The notes under the pieces: generated by a model
What the model saw: only the letters and a program-made list of their open reading frames with translations
Database searches by the model: none
Told to the model about the DNA's origin: nothing
Made by a program: the position numbers and the translations under genes
Assembly (NCBI GenBank): GCA_001801995.1
Contig: MGZB01000015.1
Coordinates: 23,383-87,382 of the forward strand
From: Gammaproteobacteria bacterium RIFOXYD12_FULL_61_37
GTDB taxonomy: Bacteria > Pseudomonadota > Gammaproteobacteria > Chromatiales > Chromatiaceae
Length of the DNA: 64,000 bases
Reading direction: 5' to 3'
Shown here: piece by piece, positions 41,599-50,034 of the stretch
How the letters are laid out: each line of letters opens with the position of its first letter
Position numbering within the stretch: position 1 is the stretch's first letter

Positions 41599-44112
41599 AT
41601 GCTTGAAGCCGCATCCCCACGGGCGAGTGTGCTGATCGTCGATGACACGATCGCCAACATCGAGGTCCTGCTCTCGGCGCTCGAAAACGAGTACGACGTC
41701 AGCTTCGCCACCTCGGGCCGTGAGGCGCTGGATATGATGACCCGGCGGGAGAATCCCGATCTCATCATGCTGGACGTGATGATGCCGGAGATGGACGGCT
41801 ACGAGGTCTGCCGCCGCTTGAAGGAAGCCCCCTCCACCCGCGACATCCCAGTCATCTTCGTGACCTGCAAGAACAGCGTCGCCGACCAGGAGCAGGGCTT
41901 CAATCTGGGGGCGGTCGATTACATCACCAAGCCCATCGAACGCCCCCTGGTTCAGGCTCGAACCCGCGCCCATGTGAGGCTCAAGCAGAAATCCGAGGCG
42001 TTGCGGCGAAAGATCGAGGAACTCGGCCAGGCCAACGAGGCCCTGCGCGACAGCCATGATCGCCTCACCACGGTGATGGACGCCATGGCCGACGCGGTCT
42101 TTCTCAAGGATGGCGAGGACCGCTGGCAACTGATCAACCGCTCGGCGGAAGAGCTGTTCCGCATCAAGGACTTTCCCTGGCAGGGCAAGACCGGGGCCGA
42201 GCTGGCGGCCCAGCGGCCGCTGTTCCGTTCGGCCCATGAGGCCTTCCTGCTGGGGGACGAGCAGGCCTGGCAATCCCAGGGGGTCCAGGTCAGCTATGAG
42301 GATGTCATCGGCCCGGACGCCAAGCGGCACCATTTCGAGATCCGCAAGATGCCCATGTTCGGCGAGGACGGCGGGCGCAAGGCCATCGTGGTGGTGGGCC
42401 GCGACATCACCGAGCGCCGGGAGTCCGAGGCCAGCATGCGCAAGCTCTCCCAGGCCGTGGAGCAGAGCCCGGAGAGTATCGTCATCACCGATCTGAGCGG
42501 CCGCATCGAATACGTCAACGAGACCTTCACGCGCAACACCGGCTTCAGCCACGAAGAGGCCATCGGCCGGACCATGGGCATCATCCGGTCGGGCAAGACC
42601 CCCCGTGAGATCTATCTGGACCTTTGGGCGTCCCTGGAGCGAGGCGAGGCCTGGCAGGGGGAATTCGTCAACCGGCGCAAGGACGGGAGCGAGTTCGTCG
42701 AATCGGCCATCATCTCCCCCGTGCGGCAGGCCGACGGCTCCATCAGCCACTACCTGGCCATCAAGCAGGACATCACCGAGACCAAGCAAGCCCTGGCCCG
42801 GATCGACAGCCTGACCTACTACGACCAGATGACCGGCCTGCCCAACCGCGGCCTGCTCATGGACCGCCTGGAATCGGCACTGGCCACCGCCTGCCGCCGC
42901 GCCCGCGAAGGGGCGCTGATCCTGATCAACCTCGACCGCTTCAAGACACTGAACGACGGCCACGGCCACGAACTGGGCGACCGGCTGTTGACGGCGGCGG
43001 CCGAACGCATCGGCTCGCTGATGCGCAAGGACGACACCCTGGCGCGCCTAGGCGCCGATGAATTCGCCCTGCTGTTGCAGGACGTGGACGACTGGCACCT
43101 GGAGGTCGGCCGGCGCGCCCTGTTCGTGGCGGAGAGAATCCACGCCACCCTGTGCCAGCCCTTCGTCTTCACCGACAGCAAGGATGTCCTGGTGACCGCC
43201 AGCCTCAGCATCGCCCTGTACCCGGAAGGCGACGCCGACACCCCGCTGGAGATCATGCGGCGGGCCGGAATGGCCATGCACCGGGCGAAACAGTCCGGCG
43301 GCAATCAAACCACCTTCTTCGACGCCGGCATGGGCAAGATCGCCCGCCAGCGCTTCCAGCTCGAACACGAGCTGCGGCGCGGGGTGGTCCGGGGCGAGCT
43401 GCGGCTCTACCTCCAGCCCCAGGTCGATGCCGAGGGTGTCGCATTGGGGGCCGAGGCGCTGGTGCGCTGGCTCCACCCGGAACGGGGACTGCTGCCGCCC
43501 GCCTATTTCATCCCCATCGCCGAGGAATCGGACCTGATTGTCGATATCGGCGTCTGGGTCCTGTCCGAGGCCTGCCGGCTGATGGCAGAGCAAGAGAAGG
43601 CCGGATTCCCCCTGCGTCTGTCGGTGAACGTAAGCCCCCGCCACTTCCGCAAACCGGGCTTCGTCCCCTGGGTGCGGGACCTGCTCGATGCCAGCGGGTG
43701 CGACCCCAGCCACCTGACACTGGAGGTAACCGAGGGGCTGATGATCGACAACATCGGCGAGGTCATCGCCAAGATGAACGAACTGGCGGCGGTGGGCATC
43801 CGTTTCTCAGTGGACGATTTCGGCACCGGCTACTCCTCCCTGGTCTATTTGAAACGCCTGCCGATTCAGGAACTCAAGATCGACAAAACCTTCATCCAGG
43901 ACGCCCCGACCGATCCCAACGACGCCGCACTGGTGGCGACCATCCTCTCCGTGGCCCGCCACCTCAACCTGACTGTCGTCGCGGAGGGGGTCGAAACCAC
44001 CGAGCAAGTGGACTTCCTCAAGACCCTCGAACCGGTCATCCGCCAGGGATACCAGTACGGCCGGCCGGAACCGGCGGAAAAGCTGCTGGCCTATTGGCGC
44101 CGGGAGCCCTAA
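41599..44112 (+). CDS. REC-PAS-PAS-GGDEF-EAL c-di-GMP regulator
   Basis: 837 aa from ATG 41,599. The receiver (1-125) is intact: LIVDDTIAN, LIMLDVMMPEMDG. Two PAS domains follow (about 150-265 and 280-400, with ITDLSGRIEYVNETFTRNTG). The GGDEF domain has LNPD-like LINLDRFKTLNDGHGHELGD but its signature is RLGADEF, so the second Gly is Ala and cyclase activity is doubtful. The EAL domain is complete (EALVRWLHPERG, SVNVSPRHF, DDFGTGYSSLVYLKRLPI, EGVET), so phosphodiesterase activity is likely. It lies 136 bp after smr and is probably separately transcribed. Confidence 0.92.
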   Translation: MLEAASPRASVLIVDDTIANIEVLLSALENEYDVSFATSGREALDMMTRRENPDLIMLDVMMPEMDGYEVCRRLKEAPSTRDIPVIFVTCKNSVADQEQGFNLGAVDYITKPIERPLVQARTRAHVRLKQKSEALRRKIEELGQANEALRDSHDRLTTVMDAMADAVFLKDGEDRWQLINRSAEELFRIKDFPWQGKTGAELAAQRPLFRSAHEAFLLGDEQAWQSQGVQVSYEDVIGPDAKRHHFEIRKMPMFGEDGGRKAIVVVGRDITERRESEASMRKLSQAVEQSPESIVITDLSGRIEYVNETFTRNTGFSHEEAIGRTMGIIRSGKTPREIYLDLWASLERGEAWQGEFVNRRKDGSEFVESAIISPVRQADGSISHYLAIKQDITETKQALARIDSLTYYDQMTGLPNRGLLMDRLESALATACRRAREGALILINLDRFKTLNDGHGHELGDRLLTAAAERIGSLMRKDDTLARLGADEFALLLQDVDDWHLEVGRRALFVAERIHATLCQPFVFTDSKDVLVTASLSIALYPEGDADTPLEIMRRAGMAMHRAKQSGGNQTTFFDAGMGKIARQRFQLEHELRRGVVRGELRLYLQPQVDAEGVALGAEALVRWLHPERGLLPPAYFIPIAEESDLIVDIGVWVLSEACRLMAEQEKAGFPLRLSVNVSPRHFRKPGFVPWVRDLLDASGCDPSHLTLEVTEGLMIDNIGEVIAKMNELAAVGIRFSVDDFGTGYSSLVYLKRLPIQELKIDKTFIQDAPTDPNDAALVATILSVARHLNLTVVAEGVETTEQVDFLKTLEPVIRQGYQYGRPEPAEKLLAYWRREP

Positions 44113-44149
44113 CCCGCCGCTGCCGCCCGAAAATGGGGATGGGCCGTGA

Positions 44150-44428
44150 CTACGAATCCCGCCGTTTCAACTTCCAAGCCGCATAGGCGGAACGCGCCTC
44201 CCCGCTGGACTCCACCCCATTCTCCTCGCACCAGCTCAGAAACGGGCCGATCTTGACGGAGACCTTCTGGATATTATGACCCGCCTGCCGCAGCTCATGC
44301 AGCGCGCGGGTCGCGTTCCCCTTCCAGGTCTCGTAAGAATCGTCCAGCGCATCCGGTTCGCGCGCCTTCAAAATATTCCACTGATCCTCGTCGTACCAGC
44401 ACATGGCCAAGGCGGATTGGTCTTTCAT
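44150..44428 (-). CDS. Small conserved protein of unknown function
   Basis: 92 aa, soluble, with ALAMCWYDEDQWNILK near the N-terminus and LSWCEENGVESSGEARSAYAAW near the end. Tryptophan-rich (four Trp). I have a vague memory of similar unannotated proteobacterial proteins but know no function. It stands alone on the minus strand between the GGDEF-EAL gene and repeat F5. Confidence 0.6.
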   Translation of the reverse strand: MKDQSALAMCWYDEDQWNILKAREPDALDDSYETWKGNATRALHELRQAGHNIQKVSVKIGPFLSWCEENGVESSGEARSAYAAWKLKRRDS

Positions 44429-44536
44429 CGTTGCACCTTATCTCGATAGTCCGGCAAGGAGTGTAGTTCCAGGCGAAGGCCGATTCCATGCTTTGCAACG
44501 GATCACGGCCATCCCGCCCTAAGGACGTGAGGCGCT

Positions 44537-44604
44537 GGAATACGATGACACTTTACTAAATATACAATTCATTAAGTATATTTAGTAAAGTGTCACCGTA
44601 ATTC
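44537..44604. repeat. Repeat F full copy (F5)
   Basis: GAATACGATGACACTTTACT and TAGTAAAGTGTCACCGTAAT arms around AAATATACAATTCATTAAGT. It has the ATTCATTAAG loop that also precedes F1 and F2. It lies upstream of dbpA. Confidence 0.9.
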
Positions 44605-44665
44605 CGGTAATTCCGGGCACTTAAATTATTTCGGACAGGCCAGGCCCCAGGCCGGATAATTGCGC

Positions 44666-46084
44666 ATGACCCCTATTATCCCCCCTTCGCCCCCCCTCGC
44701 CGCCGGGCGCTCCTTTAACGAGCTGCCCTTGCTGTCCAATTTGCAGTCGGCGTTGCAGCAGCTCGATTACCTGACAATGACGCCGATTCAGGCCGCCAGC
44801 CTGCCGATTGCGCTCGCCGGACATGACCTGATCGCGCAGGCGAAGACCGGCAGTGGCAAGACGGCGGCGTTTGCCCTGACCTTGCTCACCAACCTCAATC
44901 CGCGTTACTTCGCGGTGCAGGCCATGGTGCTCTGCCCTACGCGCGAGCTGGCAGACCAGGTGACCCAGGAAATCCGTCGGCTGGCGCGCTTCATGGACAA
45001 CATCAAGATTCTGTCCCTGTGCGGCGGTGCCACCATGCGCCCGCAACTGGCCAGCCTGGAGCACGGCGCTCACGTCGTGGTGGGCACGCCGGGCCGCATC
45101 ATGGATCATCTGGAACGGGGCAGCCTCAAGCTCGACGCCCTCAATACCCTGGTGCTGGACGAGGCCGACCGCATGCTGGATATGGGGTTTTACAACGATA
45201 TCCACAGCGTCGCCAAGCAATGCCCGGCCAAACGTCAGACCCTGCTGTTCTCCGCCACCTATCCCGAGGGTATCGCCCGGCTGGCGAGCCAGTTTCTGCG
45301 CAAGCCGCAGGAGGTGAAACTGCTGGAGCAGCACGAGGGCAGCAAGATACGCCAGCGCTTCTACGAGGTGAAACAGGAGGAACGCCTGCAAGCCGTCGGC
45401 ATCCTGCTCAAGCACTACCGCCCGGTCAGTACGCTGGCGTTCTGCAACACCAAGCAGCAGTGCCGCGATTTGCTGGAAGTGCTGCACCGCCAGGGCTTTC
45501 ACGCGCTGACCCTGAACGGCGACCTGGAACAACGGGAGCGGGATCAGGTGCTGATTCAGTTCGCCAATCGCAGTTGTTCGGTATTGGTGGCTACCGACGT
45601 GGCAGCGCGCGGCCTGGACATCGCCCAACTCGAAGCCGTCATCAACGTCGATGTCACTCCCGACCCGGAAATTTACATCCACCGCATTGGCCGCACCGGC
45701 CGCGCCGACGAGGACGGCTGGGCACTCAGCCTGTGCAGCCCCGCCGACGCCCGCCGCGTCGCCGCCCTAGGTCCCATCATGGGCGGGGACCCGGAATGGC
45801 TCCGCCTCGGCTCGTTGCAAAGCGGGAACGACCAGCCCCTGGTGCCGCCCATGGTGACGCTCCAGATGCTGGGTGGACGCAAGGAAAAAATCCGCCCCGG
45901 CGACGTGCTGGGGGCGCTCACCGGCGAGGCCGGGTTCAAGCGCGAACAAGTCGGCAAAATCACCGTCACCGACCAATCCACCTATGTGGCCGTGGACCAC
46001 AACATCGCGAGGGAAGTGGTGCGCAAACTGGCGGCGGGCAAGGTCAAGGGCAAAACCCTGAAGGTGCGGGTGTTGGAGAATTGA
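44666..46084 (+). CDS. dbpA: DbpA-type DEAD-box RNA helicase
   Basis: 472 aa. Motif I AKTGSGKTAAF, DEAD box [12 protein letters not shown] in LFSATYPE, and HRIGRTGR. The C-terminal domain (KIRPGDVLGALTGEAG, VGKITVTDQSTYVAVDH, KGKTLKVRV) is the DbpA RNA-binding domain that docks to hairpin 92 of 23S rRNA. This places it in 50S subunit assembly. ATG 44,666 is the first good start. rluF follows four bases downstream and is likely co-transcribed. Confidence 0.93.
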   Translation: MTPIIPPSPPLAAGRSFNELPLLSNLQSALQQLDYLTMTPIQAASLPIALAGHDLIAQAKTGSGKTAAFALTLLTNLNPRYFAVQAMVLCPTRELADQVTQEIRRLARFMDNIKILSLCGGATMRPQLASLEHGAHVVVGTPGRIMDHLERGSLKLDALNTLVLDEADRMLDMGFYNDIHSVAKQCPAKRQTLLFSATYPEGIARLASQFLRKPQEVKLLEQHEGSKIRQRFYEVKQEERLQAVGILLKHYRPVSTLAFCNTKQQCRDLLEVLHRQGFHALTLNGDLEQRERDQVLIQFANRSCSVLVATDVAARGLDIAQLEAVINVDVTPDPEIYIHRIGRTGRADEDGWALSLCSPADARRVAALGPIMGGDPEWLRLGSLQSGNDQPLVPPMVTLQMLGGRKEKIRPGDVLGALTGEAGFKREQVGKITVTDQSTYVAVDHNIAREVVRKLAAGKVKGKTLKVRVLEN

Positions 46085-46087
46085 CCC

Positions 46088-46801
46088 ATGCGACTGAATA
46101 AATTCATCAGCGAATCCGGGTTATGCTCAAGGCGCGAAGCCGATGAGTTGATTACGCAGCAACGTGTAACCTTGGATGGAGAAACCGCCCTCACCGGCGC
46201 GAAGTGGCTGGAGGGCATGGTCGTCCGTGTCGATGGCAACGAGATAAAGCCCAAGGCAACCGCCAACAATAAACGTAAACATGTTTATATCGCGCTATAC
46301 AAACCGGTCGGCATTACCTGCACAACCGACACCGGGGTGAAAGGCAATATCCTGGACTTTGTCGACCATCAGGAACGAATCTTTCCGGTTGGACGCCTGG
46401 ACAAGAACTCGGAGGGTTTGATTCTGATGACCAGCAATGGCGATATCGTCAATCAAATTCTGCGCTCCGAGAATAATCACGAAAAAGAATATCTGGTGGG
46501 CGTAAATAAGGCCGTCACCGATGAGTTCCTGCGCAGCATGGCGCGTGGTGTGCGTATTCATAGGGAAATGACCAAGCCTTGCAAGCTGAGTCGATTGGCG
46601 AAGTTTGGCTTTCGAATTACCCTGACCCAAGGTTTGAACAGACAAATTCGCCTAATGAGCGAAGCGCTCGGCTATAAAGTGACTCAGCTACGCCGCATCA
46701 GAATCGTCAATGTCAAATTGGGCCAATTAAAACCCGGTGCCTGGCGCAATTTGACCGAGGCAGAACTGGCCGGCTTATTGCCGAATTTCAAAGGTTGGTA
46801 G
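46088..46801 (+). CDS. rluF: 23S rRNA pseudouridine synthase RluF
   Basis: 237 aa. An S4 domain (MRLNKFISESGLCSRREADELI) is followed by the RsuA-family catalytic core with the active Asp in FPVGRLDKNSEGLILMTSNGD. LTQGLNRQIRLMSEALGYKV ends the core. The motif set fits RluF (pseudouridine 2604). It is visibly less GC-rich than dbpA, suggesting separate origin. It is tightly linked to dbpA; both act near the peptidyl-transferase region of 23S rRNA (known for E. coli). Confidence 0.9.
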   Translation: MRLNKFISESGLCSRREADELITQQRVTLDGETALTGAKWLEGMVVRVDGNEIKPKATANNKRKHVYIALYKPVGITCTTDTGVKGNILDFVDHQERIFPVGRLDKNSEGLILMTSNGDIVNQILRSENNHEKEYLVGVNKAVTDEFLRSMARGVRIHREMTKPCKLSRLAKFGFRITLTQGLNRQIRLMSEALGYKVTQLRRIRIVNVKLGQLKPGAWRNLTEAELAGLLPNFKGW

Positions 46802-46832
46802 CGAAAAATGGGGGCAGAAACGATCTTAACCC

Positions 46833-46907
46833 GGAATTACGTTGACACTTTACTAAATACACCAAATACCCTCGACAAAGTGTATTTAGTAAAGTGTCAC
46901 CGTAATT
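46833..46907. repeat. Repeat F full copy (F6)
   Basis: GGAATTACGTTGACACTTTA and AAAGTGTCACCGTAATT arms with the loop CACCAAATACCCTCGACAAA. The same loop occurs in F8, on the other side of the attC cassette. Confidence 0.9.
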
Positions 46908-46956
46908 GTAAATATACAATCAATTAAGTATATTTAGTAAAGTGTCACCGTAATTA
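46908..46956. repeat. Repeat F partial copy (F7)
   Basis: TAAATATACAATCAATTAAG and TATTTAGTAAAGTGTCACCG, directly adjacent to F6. It lacks the left GGTGACACTT arm. Confidence 0.8.
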
Positions 46957-46984
46957 CATCGGCGATCATGTCGGCCTCCCAGAA

Positions 46985-47061
46985 GCCCAACGTTTGAGCT
47001 GAGCGGCGGACGGCGGCAAGGCGCCTTGCCGGTGGCCGTCCACTCGAGCGAAGGGTTAGGC
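46985..47061 (-). other. Integron attC-like recombination site (attC1)
   Basis: The outer boxes fit RYYYAAC (GCCCAAC, 46,985-46,991) and GTTRRRY (GTTAGGC, 47,055-47,061). Between them the arms can fold: CGGCGGACGGCGGCAAGGC pairs with GCCTTGCCGGTGGCCGTCC, with inner TTGAGC/GCTCGA-type boxes that mispair slightly, as in real attC sites. On the minus strand the site begins right after the TGA of the DUF2971 gene (TGAAGCCTAACCC), the normal cassette arrangement. Confidence 0.82.
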
Positions 47062-47062
47062 T

Positions 47063-47884
47063 TCATGCTGCTCTGCGCCGGATAGTGCCGGTGAGGGGGC
47101 TGGCTTCGATACCGGCAGTCGGGGCCCATTTCGATAGAAGAGCTTCGATGCATGCCACCGAGCCGGGCGTGCACAGCGGCCCGGTCCGAACAACTAGCTT
47201 TGCGAGAGCGAGTGAGTCGACTGGGATATCGAAGAAGTGCAGGCCGTGGTCTACTCCTGCACGTAGGGCAGCGGCGACATTGCCCATTCCGAGCGAGGGA
47301 TGACTCTCTGTAGGTAGGGCTGCCAGCACGAAGCGGTACTCGCTCTGAAAGCTCCAGGTCTTGGCCTTGTACCGAACCACACGACCGGTCTTGCTTATGG
47401 TGGATGTCGGCGATCCCGCGCTGTCGACACTCGAGCCTATGTGTGCAGCTACGGCCTGGCGCACGTCGTCAACGTACTCGACTGGACCGGCCAGCTCGTG
47501 CTCGAAGAGCAGCGGCGTGACGAGGCAGTGATCCGCAATGCCCTGTTCAAAAGTGATGGGGCTCAAGTAGATGTCATTGACCTCGATGCCAGGGACATCC
47601 TTCGGAACGACGTAGGGCAGTTGTGGGAACACTTGCTTGGGGAACTGCAAACGCACGCCCCCCATCCCCGATCCGTACATGTGCCACTGGGGCAGGCTGT
47701 CCTCCGCCTCCTCAGTCCAGCAACTTGCGAGTACGTACTTGCCGAACTCGATGCCAGCGATGCGTTGGGACTCTGTCACGTCATCGAGGCGATCGAGTCT
47801 TGTGAAGCGAATCTTCCCGCTCTTCAGGATGAGCGCCAACGATTCGAGCGACGTGTAGTGGAAGAGGTGCTCGACTGATTTCAT
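47063..47884 (-). CDS. DUF2971 protein carried as an integron gene cassette
   Basis: 273 aa. It starts LFHYTSLESLALILKSGKIRFTRLDRLDD and has SCWTEEAEDSLPQWHMYG and AKTWSFQSEYRFVLAAL. These are the features of the DUF2971 family, whose function is unknown. The ATG lies three bases after one attC R' box (GTTAGGC TTC ATG) and the TGA abuts the next attC, so the gene fills a cassette exactly. No own promoter is obvious. Integron cassettes carry varied adaptive genes; any defence or stress role here is speculation. Confidence 0.88.
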   Translation of the reverse strand: MKSVEHLFHYTSLESLALILKSGKIRFTRLDRLDDVTESQRIAGIEFGKYVLASCWTEEAEDSLPQWHMYGSGMGGVRLQFPKQVFPQLPYVVPKDVPGIEVNDIYLSPITFEQGIADHCLVTPLLFEHELAGPVEYVDDVRQAVAAHIGSSVDSAGSPTSTISKTGRVVRYKAKTWSFQSEYRFVLAALPTESHPSLGMGNVAAALRAGVDHGLHFFDIPVDSLALAKLVVRTGPLCTPGSVACIEALLSKWAPTAGIEASPLTGTIRRRAA

Positions 47885-47887
47885 GAA

Positions 47888-47971
47888 GCCTAACGAATAG
47901 CGTTTATCCGCCGCCAGGAACGAACGAGGAGAGCGCAGGCGGACATTGCGGCGGATAAACCTCAGTTGGAC
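47888..47971 (-). other. Integron attC-like recombination site (attC2)
   Basis: Outer boxes GCCTAAC (47,888-47,894) and GTTGGAC (47,965-47,971) fit RYYYAAC/GTTRRRY. The stem is strong: GTTTATCCGCCGC pairs with GCGGCGGATAAAC around an imperfect loop. Its minus-strand end GTTAGGC immediately precedes the DUF2971 ATG. It belongs to a different upstream cassette that is no longer present. Confidence 0.82.
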
Positions 47972-48126
47972 TGAACCGCCAGCGTGGCGATGGTTATGGG
48001 GATTGTAAGCCTGACGGGGCGTCAGTCAAACGAATTACGGGTCGAGTAGACCGAAGACCCAGGCGAAGTCTTCCCCATTTCCCGTGAGACTTTCATCGGA
48101 CGCCTCGCCGCATGCGGCTACTGCGT
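47972..48126. other. Intergenic sequence beyond attC2
   Basis: No ORF or repeat recognised. CGAGTAGACCGAAGACCCAG and nearby sequence do not fit an attC site. It could be the remains of a further cassette or of host DNA. Confidence 0.4.
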
Positions 48127-48201
48127 GGAATTACGGTGACACTTTACTAAATACACCAAATACCCTCGACAAAGTGTATTTAGTAAAGTGTCACCGTGAT
48201 T
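48127..48201. repeat. Repeat F full copy (F8)
   Basis: GGAATTACGGTGACACTTTA and AAAGTGTCACCGTGATT arms with the loop CACCAAATACCCTCGACAAA, nearly identical to F6 over 75 bp and in the same orientation. Between 48,202 and 48,441 I see no gene. Confidence 0.9.
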
Positions 48202-48441
48202 GGGCATCCTTGCCTAAATCCATCCTGGCTCCCTACCTCTGAAATTCCAACGCCACCCAAAGCGAGGCCCGAGGCCCGAAGCCGGTAGCCGGGCTCGCGA
48301 GTCGGCCCGCTAAATTTCGCATCCCCGTGAATTCATCAGCGACCTTCGGCTGAGGCGCTGATCGGCTGCTGTGATATTACTCAGGCACCCAGCATCGCGA
48401 TCAGGACTCTGGAGCGTCCAAAGATGCGCATGAATGCGCAG

Positions 48442-49758
48442 CTACTTATCCGGCACGAACCTCAGTACCTGGCTGTTGATGCAGTAGCGCTTGCCGGTGG
48501 GGGGCGGGCCGTCGTCGAAGACGTGGCCCAGGTGGATGCCGGTGCTGGCACTGCGGACCTCGACCCGGCGCATGCCCAGGCTGCTGTCCTCGTGCAGGGT
48601 CACGGCCCCTTCGATGGGATCGAAGAAGCTGGGCCAGCCGGTGCCGCTGTTGAATTTGTTGCCGCTGCGGAACAGGGGCGCGCCGCTGACGGGGTCCACG
48701 TAGGTCCCTTCGGCGTGGCTGTCCAGGAGCGAACCGGTGAAGGGGCGCTCGGTGCCGCTTTGGAAGGCGATGCGTTGCTGCTCCTCGGTCAGGGTGGCGA
48801 AGCCGAGCCACTTCCAGAAACGCTCCTTCTCACCGTTGTAGCCGGTGTAGCGGGAGACCTCCTTGCCCTCGCGGAACAGGACGATGGTCGGCGTGGCCCA
48901 GAGGGGTTTCTCCAGGGTCCAGCCCTTGGGCTGCCGGGGTGAGAGGCTGACGGCGACCGGCTGTTTCGCTGACCAATCCTTCAATACCTGCTCCCGGAAC
49001 AACTCGCAGAAGGGGCAATGCTCCGCCTCGAAGACGATGAGCTGCTCCTGGGCCGAGAGCCCCTTCGGGTCCAGCGGCTGGATGGCCTGGGCCTTGTCCC
49101 CCATGCCGCCGGGGAACCGGACGCCTGTCCCGCCGAGACCGCAGTAGCCGTTGGGATTCTTGGCCAGGTAGTCCTGGTGATAGGCCTCGGCCGGATAGAA
49201 GGTCTTGAGGGGGGCGATCTCGGTGGTGATGGCCCCCTGTCCGGCGGCACTCAGGGCCTTTTGATAGGCGTCCCGGCTCATGAGGACGGCTTTGTGCTGG
49301 GTCTCGGAGCCGTAATAGACGGCGCTACGGTAATTGGTGCCGATATCGTTGCCCTGGCGGTCGCCTTGGGTCGGGTCGTGGTTTTCCCAGAAACGGGCCA
49401 GGATCTGTTCCACCGAGGTCTGGGCCGGGTCGAAGACCACCCGGACCACCTCGGCATGATTGCGCACGCCGGGCCGGCGCTCGCTGTCGATGACCTGGCG
49501 GTAACCGGGATCGGGATAATCCCCTCCGGCGTAGCCGCTCATGACATCGATCACCCCCGGCAGTGCCGCCATGCGTTTTTCCGCTCCCCAGAAACAGCCC
49601 ATGCCGAGGACGATGGACTCCGTCCCCTGCGGGGCGCCATGGGTGAGCGTCGCACTTTCCCCGCCGCTCAGGGGTCCGCCGAGTCCCATGACGCCTAACG
49701 CGACCAGGGCCAGAGAGGACCGGACCAGGGCCGACGGCCCTTGATGGAGGTATTGCAT
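48442..49758 (-). CDS. msrAB: Periplasmic MsrA-thioredoxin-MsrB fusion (methionine sulfoxide reductase)
   Basis: 438 aa with an N-terminal hydrophobic signal ([18 protein letters not shown]). The MsrA domain has the catalytic Cys in MGCFWGAEK near residue 55 and [11 protein letters not shown] thioredoxin-like domain follows ([12 protein letters not shown] near residue 247, cis-Pro in [15 protein letters not shown]). The MsrB domain ends the protein ([27 protein letters not shown], catalytic Cys in RYCINSQ). MsrB lacks the four zinc cysteines, as in PilB. Neisserial PilB has the order Trx-MsrA-MsrB; here Trx is in the middle. It repairs oxidised methionine of exported proteins and may self-recycle via its Trx domain. 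Confidence 0.92.
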   Translation of the reverse strand: MQYLHQGPSALVRSSLALVALGVMGLGGPLSGGESATLTHGAPQGTESIVLGMGCFWGAEKRMAALPGVIDVMSGYAGGDYPDPGYRQVIDSERRPGVRNHAEVVRVVFDPAQTSVEQILARFWENHDPTQGDRQGNDIGTNYRSAVYYGSETQHKAVLMSRDAYQKALSAAGQGAITTEIAPLKTFYPAEAYHQDYLAKNPNGYCGLGGTGVRFPGGMGDKAQAIQPLDPKGLSAQEQLIVFEAEHCPFCELFREQVLKDWSAKQPVAVSLSPRQPKGWTLEKPLWATPTIVLFREGKEVSRYTGYNGEKERFWKWLGFATLTEEQQRIAFQSGTERPFTGSLLDSHAEGTYVDPVSGAPLFRSGNKFNSGTGWPSFFDPIEGAVTLHEDSSLGMRRVEVRSASTGIHLGHVFDDGPPPTGKRYCINSQVLRFVPDK

Positions 49759-49908
49759 GCGATGTCTCCTCGTTGATGACTGCTTTGCCGGGGCGCAAAG
49801 GACCCGCGCAGTGAAGAAATACGGGCGAGATGCCCGTTTTCAAGCTTTACATCGAGGATGGTGTGGGAATGGCGTGCCTTGCCCGCCCTGGGCTGAGGGC
49901 GAAACAAA

Positions 49909-49991
49909 AACAGACAGGACCAACAGGACTTTTCAGGGTTTACAGGAAAGAAACCTGTTAGTCCTGAAAAATCCTGTCAATCCTGCCCAAT
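49909..49991. repeat. Inverted repeat family G, copy 2
   Basis: ACAGACAGGACCAACAGGAC and AATCCTGTCAATCCTG arms with inner TTTACAGG/CCTGTTAG. Similar to 30,719-30,808 but more diverged. It lies in the gap between msrAB and the RRM gene. Confidence 0.7.
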
Positions 49992-50034
49992 CTTCAAAAC
50001 GCGGCCTTCCTTGGCCGTCGTCAGAAGGAGGTTC

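Noticed and set aside
46833..46956. Possible CRISPR or tRNA-like structure
   Set aside because: Palindromic arms without regular spacers; they match repeat F elsewhere.
47972..48126. A third attC site
   Set aside because: No RYYYAAC/GTTRRRY pair with a foldable stem could be found.
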